Source: Eubacterium sp.
Lineage (GTDB): Bacteria; Bacillota; Clostridia; Lachnospirales; Lachnospiraceae
NCBI GenBank assembly: GCA_017459945.1
Contig: JAFUBZ010000021.1
Span: forward strand, 1 to 64,000
Length of the DNA stretch: 64,000 nucleotides
Reading direction: 5' to 3'
Shown here: positions 34,536 to 43,803 of the stretch, one piece after another
How positions within the stretch are numbered: position 1 is the stretch's first letter
Layout of the letters: each line of letters opens with the position of its first letter
The notes under the pieces: generated by a model
Databases searched by the model: none
What the model was told of the DNA's origin: nothing
What the model saw: only the letters and a program-made list of their open reading frames with translations
Translations under genes and position numbers: made by a program

Positions 34536-37136
34536 TTAGTAGATCTCGTAGATACCGCCGTCCCACTTCTCAACTTCGATCTGCGCGCTGTTCGGTGCCA
34601 TACCACAAGCGTACTTGGACATGTAGCGGTCCGGTGTAAGGATATTTACACAACCGCCGCGGTCAGCGGAGTGACCCGGTTTACCAAGCGGTGCGTACTC
34701 TGCGCAGGACTCATAAGAATGTACAGTACCAGGCTGTACACGCTCACCAACCTGAGCACACAGGATGACAGAACCTCTGTCGTTGTAAGCACGTACCAGA
34801 TCGCCATCTTTGATTCCACGAGCTTCAGCATCGACAGTGTTCATACGGATGATCCAGTAGTACCATCCATCAACCAGAACACGGTGATCCTTGATGTCAA
34901 GCATGAAGGAGTCTTTTGCATCACCCATGGTGTGGAATGAGAATCTCGGATGCGGTGAAAGCATTCCAAGCGGGTATTTCTTAGCTACTTCAGCATGCCA
35001 GCTTTCCCAAGCCGGTACATATTTGTGCATTGCCGGACGATACTCGTCTACGAAGCCCTGTGCTTCGAAACGGGACAGAGAAGTGGAGATAAACTCGATC
35101 TTTCCTGTCGTGGTCTGCAGACCCTTCAGGCCGACTGTCTGGTTCGGAGCCGGACCCCAGTCCGGTGTATCGCGTACGCGGTTCTCTGCGAACCAGCGGA
35201 ATGCTGTCTTCGGAACACCTTCCGGATTGTACGGTACAACCAGATATCCCTTCTTGCAGAAGTCTTCGAAGCTCATCAGAGTCGGGCAGTCTGTTGCGTT
35301 GTAGTACTGCTCGATCCATGCCATCTCGTCTTTGCCTTCTGTAAAGATATCATAGATACCGAATTTCTTTGACAGATATGCGTAGATATCGTAGTCAGAC
35401 TTGGACTCGCCAAGCGGCTCGATACATTTCTGCTGGAAGGAAATTACACGGAAGTTGGTCTGTGCGAAGTTGTCCGGAATATAACCGGAGCAGTTACCAA
35501 ACTCGGAGATATCCCATCTCTCATAGTTTGTACAAGCCGGAATGATAACGTCAGCGAACATAACCTCGCCTTCATTCCAGATTGACTGTGACAGAACGAA
35601 TTCCAGTGTCTCGGAATGGTACATCTTAGCGTAACGGTTTGTAGCGGTCATGGTACCGATGTGCGGTCCGCCGTACTTCCAGTACATCTTGATGCTGCCA
35701 TAACCCGGAGCCGGATACTGATACGGATGCATCTGTGCTTCGATCGTAGCACCGCAGAAGCCCTTGCCATACCATTCGAACTTGCCGTTCATCAGGCACT
35801 CCGGAATCTTCAGACGCGGAATATGCTGTCCAGCTTCCCAGTTCATCTTAACCGGAGCCGGGAATGTGGTCTTACCATCGAACATTCTCCATGCAAACTT
35901 GAAGCCTGCAGCTGAGTTAGAGCAGTCACCAGAGATACCGCCGTCTGCATAACCCGGGAAGAAGAAGTTGTGGTCAGTCGGAACACCCTGTGTGGTGGAG
36001 TACATGTTTGAACCCGGTTTTCCAAGGCCCTGCATGGTTGCAAGAGCGATCATACCACGAGTCCACTCAATACCATGGGTTGCACGGCAAGCACCACCCC
36101 AGCCGCCAAGACCGCCGGCTGCCAGCTGTGTTTTTCTCTTAGCCCATTCACGTGCCAGTGCGCGGATCTCGCAAGCCGGAACTCCGGACTCAGCTTCTGC
36201 CCACTCACAGGTCTTCGGAATGCCGTCCTCGCCATTACCAAGAACGTACTCAGCCCACTCTTCGAATCCGTATGCATGATCTGCAACGTACTCTTTATCA
36301 TAGGTTCCTTCTGTCAGCCATGTATAAGCGATCGCGAAGGAAATAGCGTGGTCTGTACCAACTTTCGGTGAGAACCACTTCATACCCCACATATTTGCGG
36401 AATGGTTGTAGAACGGATCGATGAATACCATCTTGATACCCAGCTCATCCATCCAGCGACGACGGATATGGGACTCGAAGCCACCATAGATACCGTTGTT
36501 AACTTCCGGATCGGATGACCAGAATACGATCAGTTCGGAATTCTGCATACAGTCTTCTAACAGGTTGTACTGCTCCGGATTACCAAGTCTCCAGGAGAAG
36601 CCCCACATATGCATAGCGCCCCAGTGCCAGCCTTCCCATGAATCCGGGTTGTGATCCGCATAGGTGAATCCCATCAGGTTCATGAAACGGAAATATGTGG
36701 AATGACGGTAACCTACGTTACCCCACAGATGGTGAGATGACGGTGTGGACATGATACCACCAGGTCCAACCTCTCTCTTGATTCTGTTAACTTCGCTAAC
36801 GATGATGTCCGCAGCCTCTTCCCAGCTGATTCTCTCATAACCGGAAATACCACGGTTCTGGATGTTTCTCTCTCCGTTCGGATCGAAGTCTACACGCTTC
36901 ATCGGGTAAAGCAGACGACGGTCTGAATATACCATGGATTTCTGACCAGCGGTATACATCTGGATCGTAGTCTTTCTCGGCGGTGTAAATGTCCTGCCGT
37001 GTGCTTCGATTGTCCAGCCTTCCGGATCTGTCTCGTCAAGGTCCATCGGTGTTAAACGAACGATTTTGCCGTCCTTAACATAAACGAACACCGGACCGCC
37101 GGTACTGGAGTTTGTCAAACGAATTTCGCCTTTCAT
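34536..37136 (-). CDS. athL: Pyrogallol-phloroglucinol transhydroxylase large subunit
   Basis: An 866-residue bis-MGD enzyme that converts pyrogallol to phloroglucinol, using a tetrahydroxybenzene as co-substrate. Length and sequence fit the Pelobacter enzyme (about 875) throughout, including the C-terminus EKWDGGIYEIY. Active-site positions map with a shift of eight or nine: His135, Tyr143, Asp165, Ser166 (molybdenum ligand), Trp346, Tyr396. No Tat signal, so cytoplasmic. ATG at 37136 follows AAGGAGG. Immediately upstream are two kinds of operator and the LysR gene. Confidence 0.9.
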   Translation of the reverse strand: MKGEIRLTNSSTGGPVFVYVKDGKIVRLTPMDLDETDPEGWTIEAHGRTFTPPRKTTIQMYTAGQKSMVYSDRRLLYPMKRVDFDPNGERNIQNRGISGYERISWEEAADIIVSEVNRIKREVGPGGIMSTPSSHHLWGNVGYRHSTYFRFMNLMGFTYADHNPDSWEGWHWGAMHMWGFSWRLGNPEQYNLLEDCMQNSELIVFWSSDPEVNNGIYGGFESHIRRRWMDELGIKMVFIDPFYNHSANMWGMKWFSPKVGTDHAISFAIAYTWLTEGTYDKEYVADHAYGFEEWAEYVLGNGEDGIPKTCEWAEAESGVPACEIRALAREWAKRKTQLAAGGLGGWGGACRATHGIEWTRGMIALATMQGLGKPGSNMYSTTQGVPTDHNFFFPGYADGGISGDCSNSAAGFKFAWRMFDGKTTFPAPVKMNWEAGQHIPRLKIPECLMNGKFEWYGKGFCGATIEAQMHPYQYPAPGYGSIKMYWKYGGPHIGTMTATNRYAKMYHSETLEFVLSQSIWNEGEVMFADVIIPACTNYERWDISEFGNCSGYIPDNFAQTNFRVISFQQKCIEPLGESKSDYDIYAYLSKKFGIYDIFTEGKDEMAWIEQYYNATDCPTLMSFEDFCKKGYLVVPYNPEGVPKTAFRWFAENRVRDTPDWGPAPNQTVGLKGLQTTTGKIEFISTSLSRFEAQGFVDEYRPAMHKYVPAWESWHAEVAKKYPLGMLSPHPRFSFHTMGDAKDSFMLDIKDHRVLVDGWYYWIIRMNTVDAEARGIKDGDLVRAYNDRGSVILCAQVGERVQPGTVHSYESCAEYAPLGKPGHSADRGGCVNILTPDRYMSKYACGMAPNSAQIEVEKWDGGIYEIY

Positions 37137-37285
37137 ATGGCATAACCTCCTTTTTGTTTCCTCATTCACTGTCTCGTATTTTCATAATCCGTGCTGTCAA
37201 AATCGAGTAGAGGATGTGTTTCAACGGTACAGATTATAAAAAAACAACCACAAAGAAAATGGCATACATTTCCTTTATGGTTGTG

Positions 37286-37316
37286 ATTATACGGTGTATT
37301 CTAAAAATACATGCAA
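37286..37316 (-). promoter_or_regulatory. MerR-type promoter of the athL-bthL operon
   Basis: On the minus strand TTGCAT (37311-37316) and TATAAT (37286-37291) are 19 bases apart. The long spacer contains the dyad TGTATT-N5-AATACA (37295-37311), centred two bases toward the -35. The second MerR gene has the same dyad with the same offset in its own promoter. Confidence 0.6.
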
Positions 37317-37370
37317 GGATTTTTTTCGTTTTTGTATGATTTTTCCGTGCTTTCGTCTAAAAGCACAAAT

Positions 37371-37385
37371 GTATAGCGACTATAC
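37371..37385. promoter_or_regulatory. LysR-type T-N11-A box upstream of athL
   Basis: A perfect dyad GTATA-GCGAC-TATAC, between the end of the LysR gene and the athL promoter, roughly 100 bases above the predicted start site. Related dyads occur at 38623, 53437, 55202 and 55281. Confidence 0.6.
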
Positions 37386-37406
37386 TTTATGAAAAATACA
37401 CAATAT

Positions 37407-38324
37407 CTAGAAGTCTCGTTTCACATGCAGGCTGGAGTATTTCTTAGCGAAAACAAACAGGTCTTCCAACAACGGCGAATCGTTCCTCGCCTTTCTGGTC
37501 AGCTGCATCGGCAAATACTTATGCGGCACATCCTCCTCGATGGGAATAAAACGCAGATTGCTGTTCGATGTCACCTCCGCCTCTTCAAAGATCAGCGATA
37601 CGCCTTCGCCCATTTCCATCCGGAACATGTACTCATCAAACTCTTCGATATGCGCTACGATCTTTGGCACAAAGCCAAACGCATCACAGATCTGGATCAG
37701 ATAATCATCCTCCGGCGCGATCTCCATCGGACGGTAGGAAAGGAACGGACTGTCCTTAAAATCCGCCAGTGTCACATGCTTTTTAAAAAAGAACGGATTC
37801 TTTTTATGGATGACAATGCCGACACGTGAATAGAATAAGGTAAGCTTGTCAACATTTTTTACCATCTTGACGTCATGGTCCGCGATCAGGATCGCATCAT
37901 AATAATCATCATGAAGCCCTTTGACGAGCTGCTGCTGCGAGCAGCGCTCCTTGATCAACTGGATCTCCGGTCTTGTCTCATGAAACTCAAACAAAAGCCG
38001 TGCAAGATAACTGTTCGCTTTAATATGTTCCTGGCAGCCAAGCGTGATCCGTCCGGCATACTTTTGTACTGAATTCCGCGCCTGGATCATCGTCTGCTCC
38101 CACTGCGGCAGAAGCTCCTCAAGCTTTTCCACAAGCATTGCGCCCTGACGCGTCAGCTTTACGCCCTTTGTATTCCGGTCAAACAAGGCCATCCCCCACT
38201 CTTCTTCTAAAGAAGCGATCTGACGGCTGATGTTCGATTGCGAAATGAATAATCCTCTGGCGGCTTTTGTAAAACTTAAGCTATGCGCCACCTCCATAAA
38301 ACATTTGATCTGCAGGTCAGTCAT
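37407..38324 (-). CDS. LysR-family regulator
   Basis: A 305-residue LysR protein: winged helix at residues 1-60 (SFTKAARGLFISQSNISRQIASLEEEWG), linker helix, then a LysR substrate-binding domain with RITLGCQEHIKAN and DAILIADHDVK. LysR proteins usually sense a small aromatic or acid ligand and activate nearby genes. It is transcribed toward athL and away from the SSS symporter, with T-N11-A dyads on both sides, so both are likely targets. Confidence 0.92.
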   Translation of the reverse strand: MTDLQIKCFMEVAHSLSFTKAARGLFISQSNISRQIASLEEEWGMALFDRNTKGVKLTRQGAMLVEKLEELLPQWEQTMIQARNSVQKYAGRITLGCQEHIKANSYLARLLFEFHETRPEIQLIKERCSQQQLVKGLHDDYYDAILIADHDVKMVKNVDKLTLFYSRVGIVIHKKNPFFFKKHVTLADFKDSPFLSYRPMEIAPEDDYLIQICDAFGFVPKIVAHIEEFDEYMFRMEMGEGVSLIFEEAEVTSNSNLRFIPIEEDVPHKYLPMQLTRKARNDSPLLEDLFVFAKKYSSLHVKRDF

Positions 38325-38707
38325 TATACCTTTTCCTCCTGATCATAAAACATAGACTAGTAACATAATATCGGCCTAAATACCACCCTATTATATAAGG
38401 AAATGCTTCGTCGTGCAAACACATTCTTCCCATGCCAAAACCAGTAATCCAAATCCACGTTTTATTTATGCAAAAACTGGATAACAGGCTTTTTTTTAGT
38501 TTATCGGATTAAAGAATTCCCGTCAACCCTTGAATTTTCGGGCTTTTTCGCCATTCTGAATTCATTTGGTATTCTAAACTCCAGTTTATAGGCAGTTTAT
38601 TCTTTTTTTATTTTTTGTTGACTTATACCTAGTATAAAGTTTAAAATTTTTTCTTGAGTAGAGGAACTAATTTTTCATGTAGAAAAAGAGGTTAAGGAGG
38701 TTATTGA
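38325..38707. other. Divergent control region between lysR and the symporter gene
   Basis: No gene is seen. Besides the box at 38623-38637 it contains GTATTCTAAA (38570-38579), identical to one half of the MerR-type dyad in the athL promoter, and AT-rich runs near 38490 and 38600. The symporter ribosome site AAGGAGG lies just before its ATG. Confidence 0.5.
38618..38639 (+). promoter_or_regulatory. LysR-type box and -10 of the symporter gene
   Basis: TTGACT (38618-38623) is followed by TTATA-CCTAG-TATAA (38623-38637), a T-N11-A dyad. Its second arm supplies a -10-like TATAAA at 38633-38638. There is no good -35 at 17 bases, which fits activation. The lpdC promoter region has almost the same layout. 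Confidence 0.55.
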
Positions 38708-40264
38708 ATGGCTCTGTTAATTGCTATTGCGTACTTTGCTGTGTTGATCATCATCGCATCATTGTACTCAAGAAAACGTGTTAAGTCTGCGGAAGACTTT
38801 GCTAACGCAGGCGGCGGACTGGGATGGTTAATGGTTACCTTCTCATTCGTACTTGCTCCTCTTGGTTCCGGACATACAATGTCCCAGTGGGAAAAAGCTG
38901 CAGGTGCCGGCGGTTGGGAAAACTTAGCTGACGCTGTATCCGGCGGTCTCTACAATGGTATCGGTGCAGGTGCCATGTGGTGGGCAATCGGTGCAGGCGC
39001 TATCTTCCTTCCGATCGCTATGCTGTGGATCGGCCCGATGTACAAAAAGATCGGTGCTCCGACCGCTCCCCGTGCGATCGCTAAGATCTTTGGCAAGAAG
39101 CTTGGATATTTCCATGCTGCTTTCCAGACCCTGACCTGGACAGGTATCGGCGCTTCCGAGCTGGTTGCTACCGGTGCTGCAATCTGGACACTGTGTAACG
39201 CTTCCGGTATCCCGCTTACCATTTATCAGGCAATCGTTATCGGTTTCGTTCTGACAGCCTGCTATGTATTGTTCGGTGGTATGCTTCAGATGGCATGGCT
39301 GAACTGTGTAAATGCTGTCGTTATGATCGGTTGCTCCTATGCATGTGTTGGAATTCTCGGCGTTCACTATCTGTCACAGTTTGGCGGATGGGGCGCTGTA
39401 TTCGAGACATATGACATGGCAGGACTTGGCTCCTTCATGTCACAGCCGGGCACTCTGACACTGCCGCCTGTATGGCTTGGTGTTATCATCCCGGTTATCG
39501 TACTTCACCTCTCTGCAGGTGCAGTATCCCAGACCATGATGCAGCCGTTCTTCGCTGCAAAAGACCAGAGTGCATGCCGTAAGGGTGTATTCCTTGGCTG
39601 TGGTATCAACATCATGTCATCCCTGCCGTGGATCTTCATCGCGATCGCTGCAATGACGATTCCGAAGATTGCTGCACAGGTTGGACCGAACGGTCTGGAA
39701 GCTGTTCCGCTTCTGGCACAGGAAGGTCTGCCGGTACCGGCAATCGGTTTCCTGATGGTTGCTCTTCTGGCAGCTACACTGTCAACAGGCGGCGGTGTTG
39801 TTATGGCGAACTCCAACGTTCTTGCTAACGACATCATCATCGGCTGCTGCATGCCTGACGCTGATGACAAGAAGAAAATGCGCATCAACCGTATCTGTGT
39901 TATCATCGCAGCTCTCCTGCTTCTGCCGGGCGCTCTGATCATGGCACACGAATTCGTATTCAACCTGTTCCTGTGGGTATTCTCCTTCGGTATGCCGGTA
40001 TTCGTAGTTCTCGTAATCGGCTACAACTTCAAGGTCAGCCGCACAGCTGCATGGCTTACGATCATCATCACATACATCGTAGACTGCATCTGGACATTCG
40101 TACCGATGCCGCTTCCGGGTGTATGGAGCATGAACCTGTACATGACCATGGTTGTATCTGTTGTTCTTGGTATCATTCTGCATCTGATCATTCCGGGCAA
40201 ACCTGCATGGAAGAAACGTCACGCAGAAGAGATCGAGAGAAACTCGCAGCCTGCTGTAGATTAA
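38708..40264 (+). CDS. Sodium:solute symporter (SSS family)
   Basis: A 518-residue membrane protein with about 13 helices. GGGLGWLMVTFSFVLAPLGSGH, TWTGIGASELVATGAA and LLAATLSTGGGVVMANSNVLA resemble the sodium-site helices of the SSS family. ATG at 38708 follows AAGGAGG. Context (lysR, transhydroxylase) suggests import of an aromatic acid or export of a product; the sequence does not give the substrate. Two tiny membrane genes follow in the same unit. Confidence 0.88.
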   Translation: MALLIAIAYFAVLIIIASLYSRKRVKSAEDFANAGGGLGWLMVTFSFVLAPLGSGHTMSQWEKAAGAGGWENLADAVSGGLYNGIGAGAMWWAIGAGAIFLPIAMLWIGPMYKKIGAPTAPRAIAKIFGKKLGYFHAAFQTLTWTGIGASELVATGAAIWTLCNASGIPLTIYQAIVIGFVLTACYVLFGGMLQMAWLNCVNAVVMIGCSYACVGILGVHYLSQFGGWGAVFETYDMAGLGSFMSQPGTLTLPPVWLGVIIPVIVLHLSAGAVSQTMMQPFFAAKDQSACRKGVFLGCGINIMSSLPWIFIAIAAMTIPKIAAQVGPNGLEAVPLLAQEGLPVPAIGFLMVALLAATLSTGGGVVMANSNVLANDIIIGCCMPDADDKKKMRINRICVIIAALLLLPGALIMAHEFVFNLFLWVFSFGMPVFVVLVIGYNFKVSRTAAWLTIIITYIVDCIWTFVPMPLPGVWSMNLYMTMVVSVVLGIILHLIIPGKPAWKKRHAEEIERNSQPAVD

Positions 40265-40281
40265 TATAAGGAGGTTATACT

Positions 40282-40386
40282 ATGTGGGTAATTCAGGATT
40301 GTGCAATCCAATTTGTAATGGGTATTGTCCTCTGTGCGATCTTCTTTGGAATCTGGAAGGCTACGCACAAAGGTGAAAAACTGTAA
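40282..40386 (+). CDS. 34-residue single-helix membrane protein (symporter accessory type)
   Basis: ATG at 40282 with AAGGAGG eight bases upstream. The product, 34 residues, has WVIQDCAIQF followed by one transmembrane helix (about 11-25) and a basic tail KATHKGEKL. It lies 17 bases after the symporter stop. Small single-helix accessory proteins encoded next to SSS symporters are known in clostridia, and the N-terminal W-I-Q-D pattern fits them. Too short for most gene finders. Confidence 0.75.
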   Translation: MWVIQDCAIQFVMGIVLCAIFFGIWKATHKGEKL

Positions 40387-40398
40387 GGAGGTTTCTAT

Positions 40399-40509
40399 AT
40401 GGCTATTACAATCGTATCAGCTTATCTTCTTGCCGTTGGAATTATTCTTTTCATCATCTGCCTTACAGGCGCAAAAAAGAATAATATTCCGGATGAGTTA
40501 GATGATTAA
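40399..40509 (+). CDS. 36-residue single-helix membrane protein
   Basis: ATG at 40399 with AAGGAGG seven bases upstream, 12 bases after the previous stop. The 36-residue product has one hydrophobic helix (residues 3-24, ending FIICLTG) and a charged tail ending PDELDD. The strong ribosome site and tight spacing argue that it is translated. It is unlike the preceding small protein in sequence; a second subunit or regulator of the symporter is plausible. Confidence 0.72.
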   Translation: MAITIVSAYLLAVGIILFIICLTGAKKNNIPDELDD

Positions 40510-40556
40510 AAATTATAGTTGAGATTGAGCTTTAACAAATACTCTACTACGAATAA

Positions 40557-40588
40557 GAGCCCTGTCGCGAATGCGGCGGGGCTTTTTC
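40557..40588 (+). terminator. Terminator of the symporter operon
   Basis: AGCCC...GGGCT stem with inner CGC/GCG pairs, followed by TTTTTC. It closes the symporter and two small genes into one transcript. Confidence 0.85.
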
Positions 40589-40628
40589 GTGCGAGGATAG
40601 AAGGCAGCATGTTTATCCTTCAATCAAA

Positions 40629-40657
40629 AGAAGCGGAGAGCTCCGCTCTCCGCTTCC
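40629..40657 (-). terminator. Terminator after moaA
   Basis: GCGGAGAG (40633-40640) and CTCTCCGC (40646-40653) form an eight-base stem; the minus strand continues TTCTTTTG. It lies 21 bases beyond the moaA stop and ends the molybdopterin operon. Confidence 0.8.
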
Positions 40658-40677
40658 ATTCATTTATTATATATTCA

Positions 40678-41691
40678 TCATCCGCCGATCGATACCATCT
40701 TATGCTCTTCCGATATCTCCGCAAGTTCTTCAAAGCAGTGTTCTTTCGGCTTTTTCCAGATGGCCAGCTCCATCACTTCTCTCACACGGTCCAGATCGCC
40801 GTTTCGAAGCGGCTCCCTGATATCATAAGTCGTCGCATAGCACAGACACGGTTTTACCCTTCCGGTCGCCGTCAGGCGCACCCTGTTGCATGCATCACAG
40901 AACTTCCCATGCAGTGCCTCGATCACACCGATCGAGCCCTGAAAGCCCGGAATCTTATAATAATGCGCCGGTCCGTTCCCGTGGATCGCATAATCTTCTT
41001 CGAGTCCCGGGAACCGATGTTTCATTTCGTTTAACAGCACTTCTGCTGAAAAATACTCATACTGCTGTCCCTCACCGATCGGCATCAGCTCGATAAACCG
41101 AAGATCGACCGGATGATGCTTTGCAAGCGAAAGCATGCTGTACCAGTTCGGATCTCTGAACGGAACAACCTGCGCATCCGCTTTAGAAGGAGCAGCAAAA
41201 AAGCTGTCTGCGAGCAGTACTGCATTAACCTTAACAGACAATCCGGCATCAAGCGAATGCTGGATTCCGGAAAGCACCTTCTCAAGCTCATCCCTGCCCG
41301 TTGTTCTGGCATACGCCTCCCGGTCTAATGTATCCAGACTGATGTTAAGGCCGTCCAGACCGGCATCAACCAACGCATCCAATTGTCTGTCCAGCAATAC
41401 ACCGTTTGTCGTCAGATTAATCTTTTGAATCTGCGGAATCGCCCGAATCATTTTCACAAGCTTTGGCAGTTCCAGGCGCACCAGTGGTTCTCCGCCTGTC
41501 AGTCGGATCTTGGTGATCCCAAGATCTGCCGCCATCCTGCAGACTTCCACGATTTCCTCATACGTCAACATATCTGTCATCGGCAGATTGTCGATCCCGC
41601 CTTCCGGCATACAGTACCTACAGCGCAGATTGCAACGATCCGTTACCGAAATCCGCATATAATCAATTTTTCTTCCAAACTGATCCTGCAT
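40678..41691 (-). CDS. moaA: GTP 3',8-cyclase MoaA
   Basis: A radical SAM enzyme, first step of molybdopterin synthesis (GTP to 3',8-cyclo-GTP). The N-terminal cluster is CNLRCRYC (residues 18-25); the C-terminal cluster is CDACNRVRL with a later CLC; the protein ends in the required Gly-Gly (SIGG). An extra stretch of about 15 residues precedes the HPVDLRFIELMPIGEG block. Last gene of the operon moga-to-moaA on the minus strand. Confidence 0.95.
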   Translation of the reverse strand: MQDQFGRKIDYMRISVTDRCNLRCRYCMPEGGIDNLPMTDMLTYEEIVEVCRMAADLGITKIRLTGGEPLVRLELPKLVKMIRAIPQIQKINLTTNGVLLDRQLDALVDAGLDGLNISLDTLDREAYARTTGRDELEKVLSGIQHSLDAGLSVKVNAVLLADSFFAAPSKADAQVVPFRDPNWYSMLSLAKHHPVDLRFIELMPIGEGQQYEYFSAEVLLNEMKHRFPGLEEDYAIHGNGPAHYYKIPGFQGSIGVIEALHGKFCDACNRVRLTATGRVKPCLCYATTYDIREPLRNGDLDRVREVMELAIWKKPKEHCFEELAEISEEHKMVSIGG

Positions 41692-41715
41692 ATTCGTCAA
41701 AACCCCTATTTTCTC

Positions 41716-42918
41716 TTACAGATAATATACCTTTACAGTATCTCCCACTTTGACAGGCTGTCCTGTCTGCGGCATCTCCACCAAACAGTTGCACTCTGCC
41801 AGCGCATGCAGCACGCCAACGGACTTTTCCGCTCCGCACAGGGAAACCTTCCCATCTGCCGCCTGTCCTCTTAAGAATCTCCTGCCGCCTGTTTTCTTAT
41901 ATTCATTCTGGATAAGCATATCCTCTGTCTGCATCTTCCAGCAGATCTGCCCGGTCAGCTTATAAAGCATACCGCGGATCAAAATCTCATAATTTGCGAT
42001 CGCGCCAAACGGATTGCCGGAAAGGCAAATGACCGGAACGCCATGATAAGAATATGCCATCGTCGGAGAGCCCGGCTTGATCCGCACGCGCCAAAACAGT
42101 CGTTCTGCGCCCAGAATATCACCGATATCATGCATGATGTCCTTTTCTCCGACCGATACACCACCTGTCGTGATCACAAGATCACAACCGGCTTCAACGG
42201 CCTTGCGGATCTCTTCCGCCACGCTTTCTGCTTTGTCTTTGGCATGAACAGAAACAAACGGCGCCGTTCCACATTCCATCAGACGTGCACCAATATACGC
42301 CCGGTTTGAATCAAAAATCTTTCCGGGCTTCCAGTCCATCCCCGGTGCAAGCACTTCATCTCCGCTCGTGATGATTCCGACACGCGCTTTCCGAAGAACC
42401 TCTACGCGGTCTTTGCCCAGAGAAGAAATCACCGAAACCGCCCCGGCATTGATCTGCGTCCCTGCAGGGATCAGCACTTCACCTGCTTTATAATCCTCTC
42501 CCTGATAGCAATAGTTCTGGTACGGTGCGATTGAAGTGTAAAGCGCCACCACTTCTTCTCCTTCATCCGTGTCTTCCTGACGGATCACGCAGTTTGCACC
42601 ATCCGGGATCGGTGCGCCTGTCATCAGCTTGACAGCTTCTCCCAGTCCTACAACGCCTTCGAACACATCTCCGGCATAGATTTTCCCAAGCACCTTTAAT
42701 TTCACAGGCGCATCCTTTGTCGCTCCGGAACTGTCCTCGCCGTGGAATGCATACCCATCGAGCGGCGAACGCGGAAACGGAGGCTGGTCTCTTAAAGCGA
42801 CCAGATCCTCTGCCAGAACACGGCCGACAGAATCCATCAGCAACACTGTCTCAGTTTCCGTAATCGGTTTTATCTGTGCATTTAACAGCTCCTGTGCTTC
42901 TTCAATTTCGAGTGCCAT
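41716..42918 (-). CDS. moeA: Molybdopterin molybdenumtransferase MoeA
   Basis: A 400-residue MoeA: LDGYAFHGED near residue 55, molybdopterin-binding domain with GIITSGDEVLAPG and TTGGVSVGEKDIM, and a C-terminal beta domain. It inserts molybdate into adenylylated molybdopterin. One base separates it from moaC. Confidence 0.94.
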   Translation of the reverse strand: MALEIEEAQELLNAQIKPITETETVLLMDSVGRVLAEDLVALRDQPPFPRSPLDGYAFHGEDSSGATKDAPVKLKVLGKIYAGDVFEGVVGLGEAVKLMTGAPIPDGANCVIRQEDTDEGEEVVALYTSIAPYQNYCYQGEDYKAGEVLIPAGTQINAGAVSVISSLGKDRVEVLRKARVGIITSGDEVLAPGMDWKPGKIFDSNRAYIGARLMECGTAPFVSVHAKDKAESVAEEIRKAVEAGCDLVITTGGVSVGEKDIMHDIGDILGAERLFWRVRIKPGSPTMAYSYHGVPVICLSGNPFGAIANYEILIRGMLYKLTGQICWKMQTEDMLIQNEYKKTGGRRFLRGQAADGKVSLCGAEKSVGVLHALAECNCLVEMPQTGQPVKVGDTVKVYYL

Positions 42919-42919
42919 A

Positions 42920-43396
42920 TTATTCTCCTCGCTTGTAGTGTCCTGATTTTCCGCCGTCTTTTTCCAAAAGCTTGATGTCGAGGATCACCATGCCCCGATC
43001 TACAGCCTTACACATATCATAAATGGTCAAAAGTGCTGCAGATACCGCATTTAACGCCTCCATCTCGATACCGGTCTTTCCGGTCGTCTTAACCGTAGCG
43101 ATCGCTTCGATCTCTGATACTTCCGGATAGAGCTCAAACTGGATATCAACTCCCGTCAGAAGCAGCGGATGACACATCGGGATCGTCTCCCAGGTTTTCT
43201 TTGCAGCCATAATGCCGCCGACCTGTGCCACCGCCAGAACATCACCTTTTTTGATCTTTTGTGCCGTAATCAGCTCAAATGTCTCAGGCTGCATCTGAAT
43301 CCGCCCGGATGCGATACCGATCCGCTCCGTATCCGCCTTCTGCGAAACATCTACCATCTTCGCGCGTCCCTGGTCATTGATGTGCGTCAATTCCAT
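42920..43396 (-). CDS. moaC: Cyclic pyranopterin monophosphate synthase MoaC
   Basis: About 158 residues with the MoaC core: [10 protein letters not shown] with the conserved His, [24 protein letters not shown] with the active-site Asp/Lys, and [12 protein letters not shown] at the C-terminus. It converts cyclo-GTP to cPMP. ATG at 43396 follows GGGAGG and overlaps the stop of the upstream gene (TAATG). Confidence 0.95.
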   Translation of the reverse strand: MELTHINDQGRAKMVDVSQKADTERIGIASGRIQMQPETFELITAQKIKKGDVLAVAQVGGIMAAKKTWETIPMCHPLLLTGVDIQFELYPEVSEIEAIATVKTTGKTGIEMEALNAVSAALLTIYDMCKAVDRGMVILDIKLLEKDGGKSGHYKRGE

Positions 43397-43743
43397 TAAT
43401 ACAGCACCTCCCAATCCATCGGGAAACGTTCCATCCCAACCAGCATTCCGTCACTGATCTTCGTGTGTCCGTCCGGAATGGTATACCCCATCTTATTCAG
43501 ATCGTCTTCGATCATACGGATCATTTTATGATTGGTCGGAATGACTTTATAGGTCTCCGGTGGAAGTACACCGTGACGGTCTGTATCACTGTAAAAAGCG
43601 ATATTTACCGAATTCGGCTCCATAAAGATTCTGTAGTACCCGATCAGCTGATCTTCATACATCACTTCAAACCGTGTTACGACAAATACCGCGTAGCGGT
43701 CCATTGCCTCCCAATGTACTTTTACAGGTTTTAACTCTGCCAT
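43396..43743 (-). CDS. Uncharacterised protein in the molybdopterin operon
   Basis: A 115-residue soluble protein I do not recognise. It has mixed alpha/beta sequence with aromatic-rich strands ([21 protein letters not shown]) and ends WEVLY. ATG at 43743 follows AGGGGA. It is translationally coupled to moaC and preceded by the second molybdopterin-binding gene, so a role in cofactor synthesis or insertion is likely by position only. Confidence 0.7.
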   Translation of the reverse strand: MAELKPVKVHWEAMDRYAVFVVTRFEVMYEDQLIGYYRIFMEPNSVNIAFYSDTDRHGVLPPETYKVIPTNHKMIRMIEDDLNKMGYTIPDGHTKISDGMLVGMERFPMDWEVLY

Positions 43744-43803
43744 TTTTCTATCCCCTTTTTTAAAGCTTCTTTCCAAGCGAATCCACGTCCCGGAGACGCA
43801 GTT

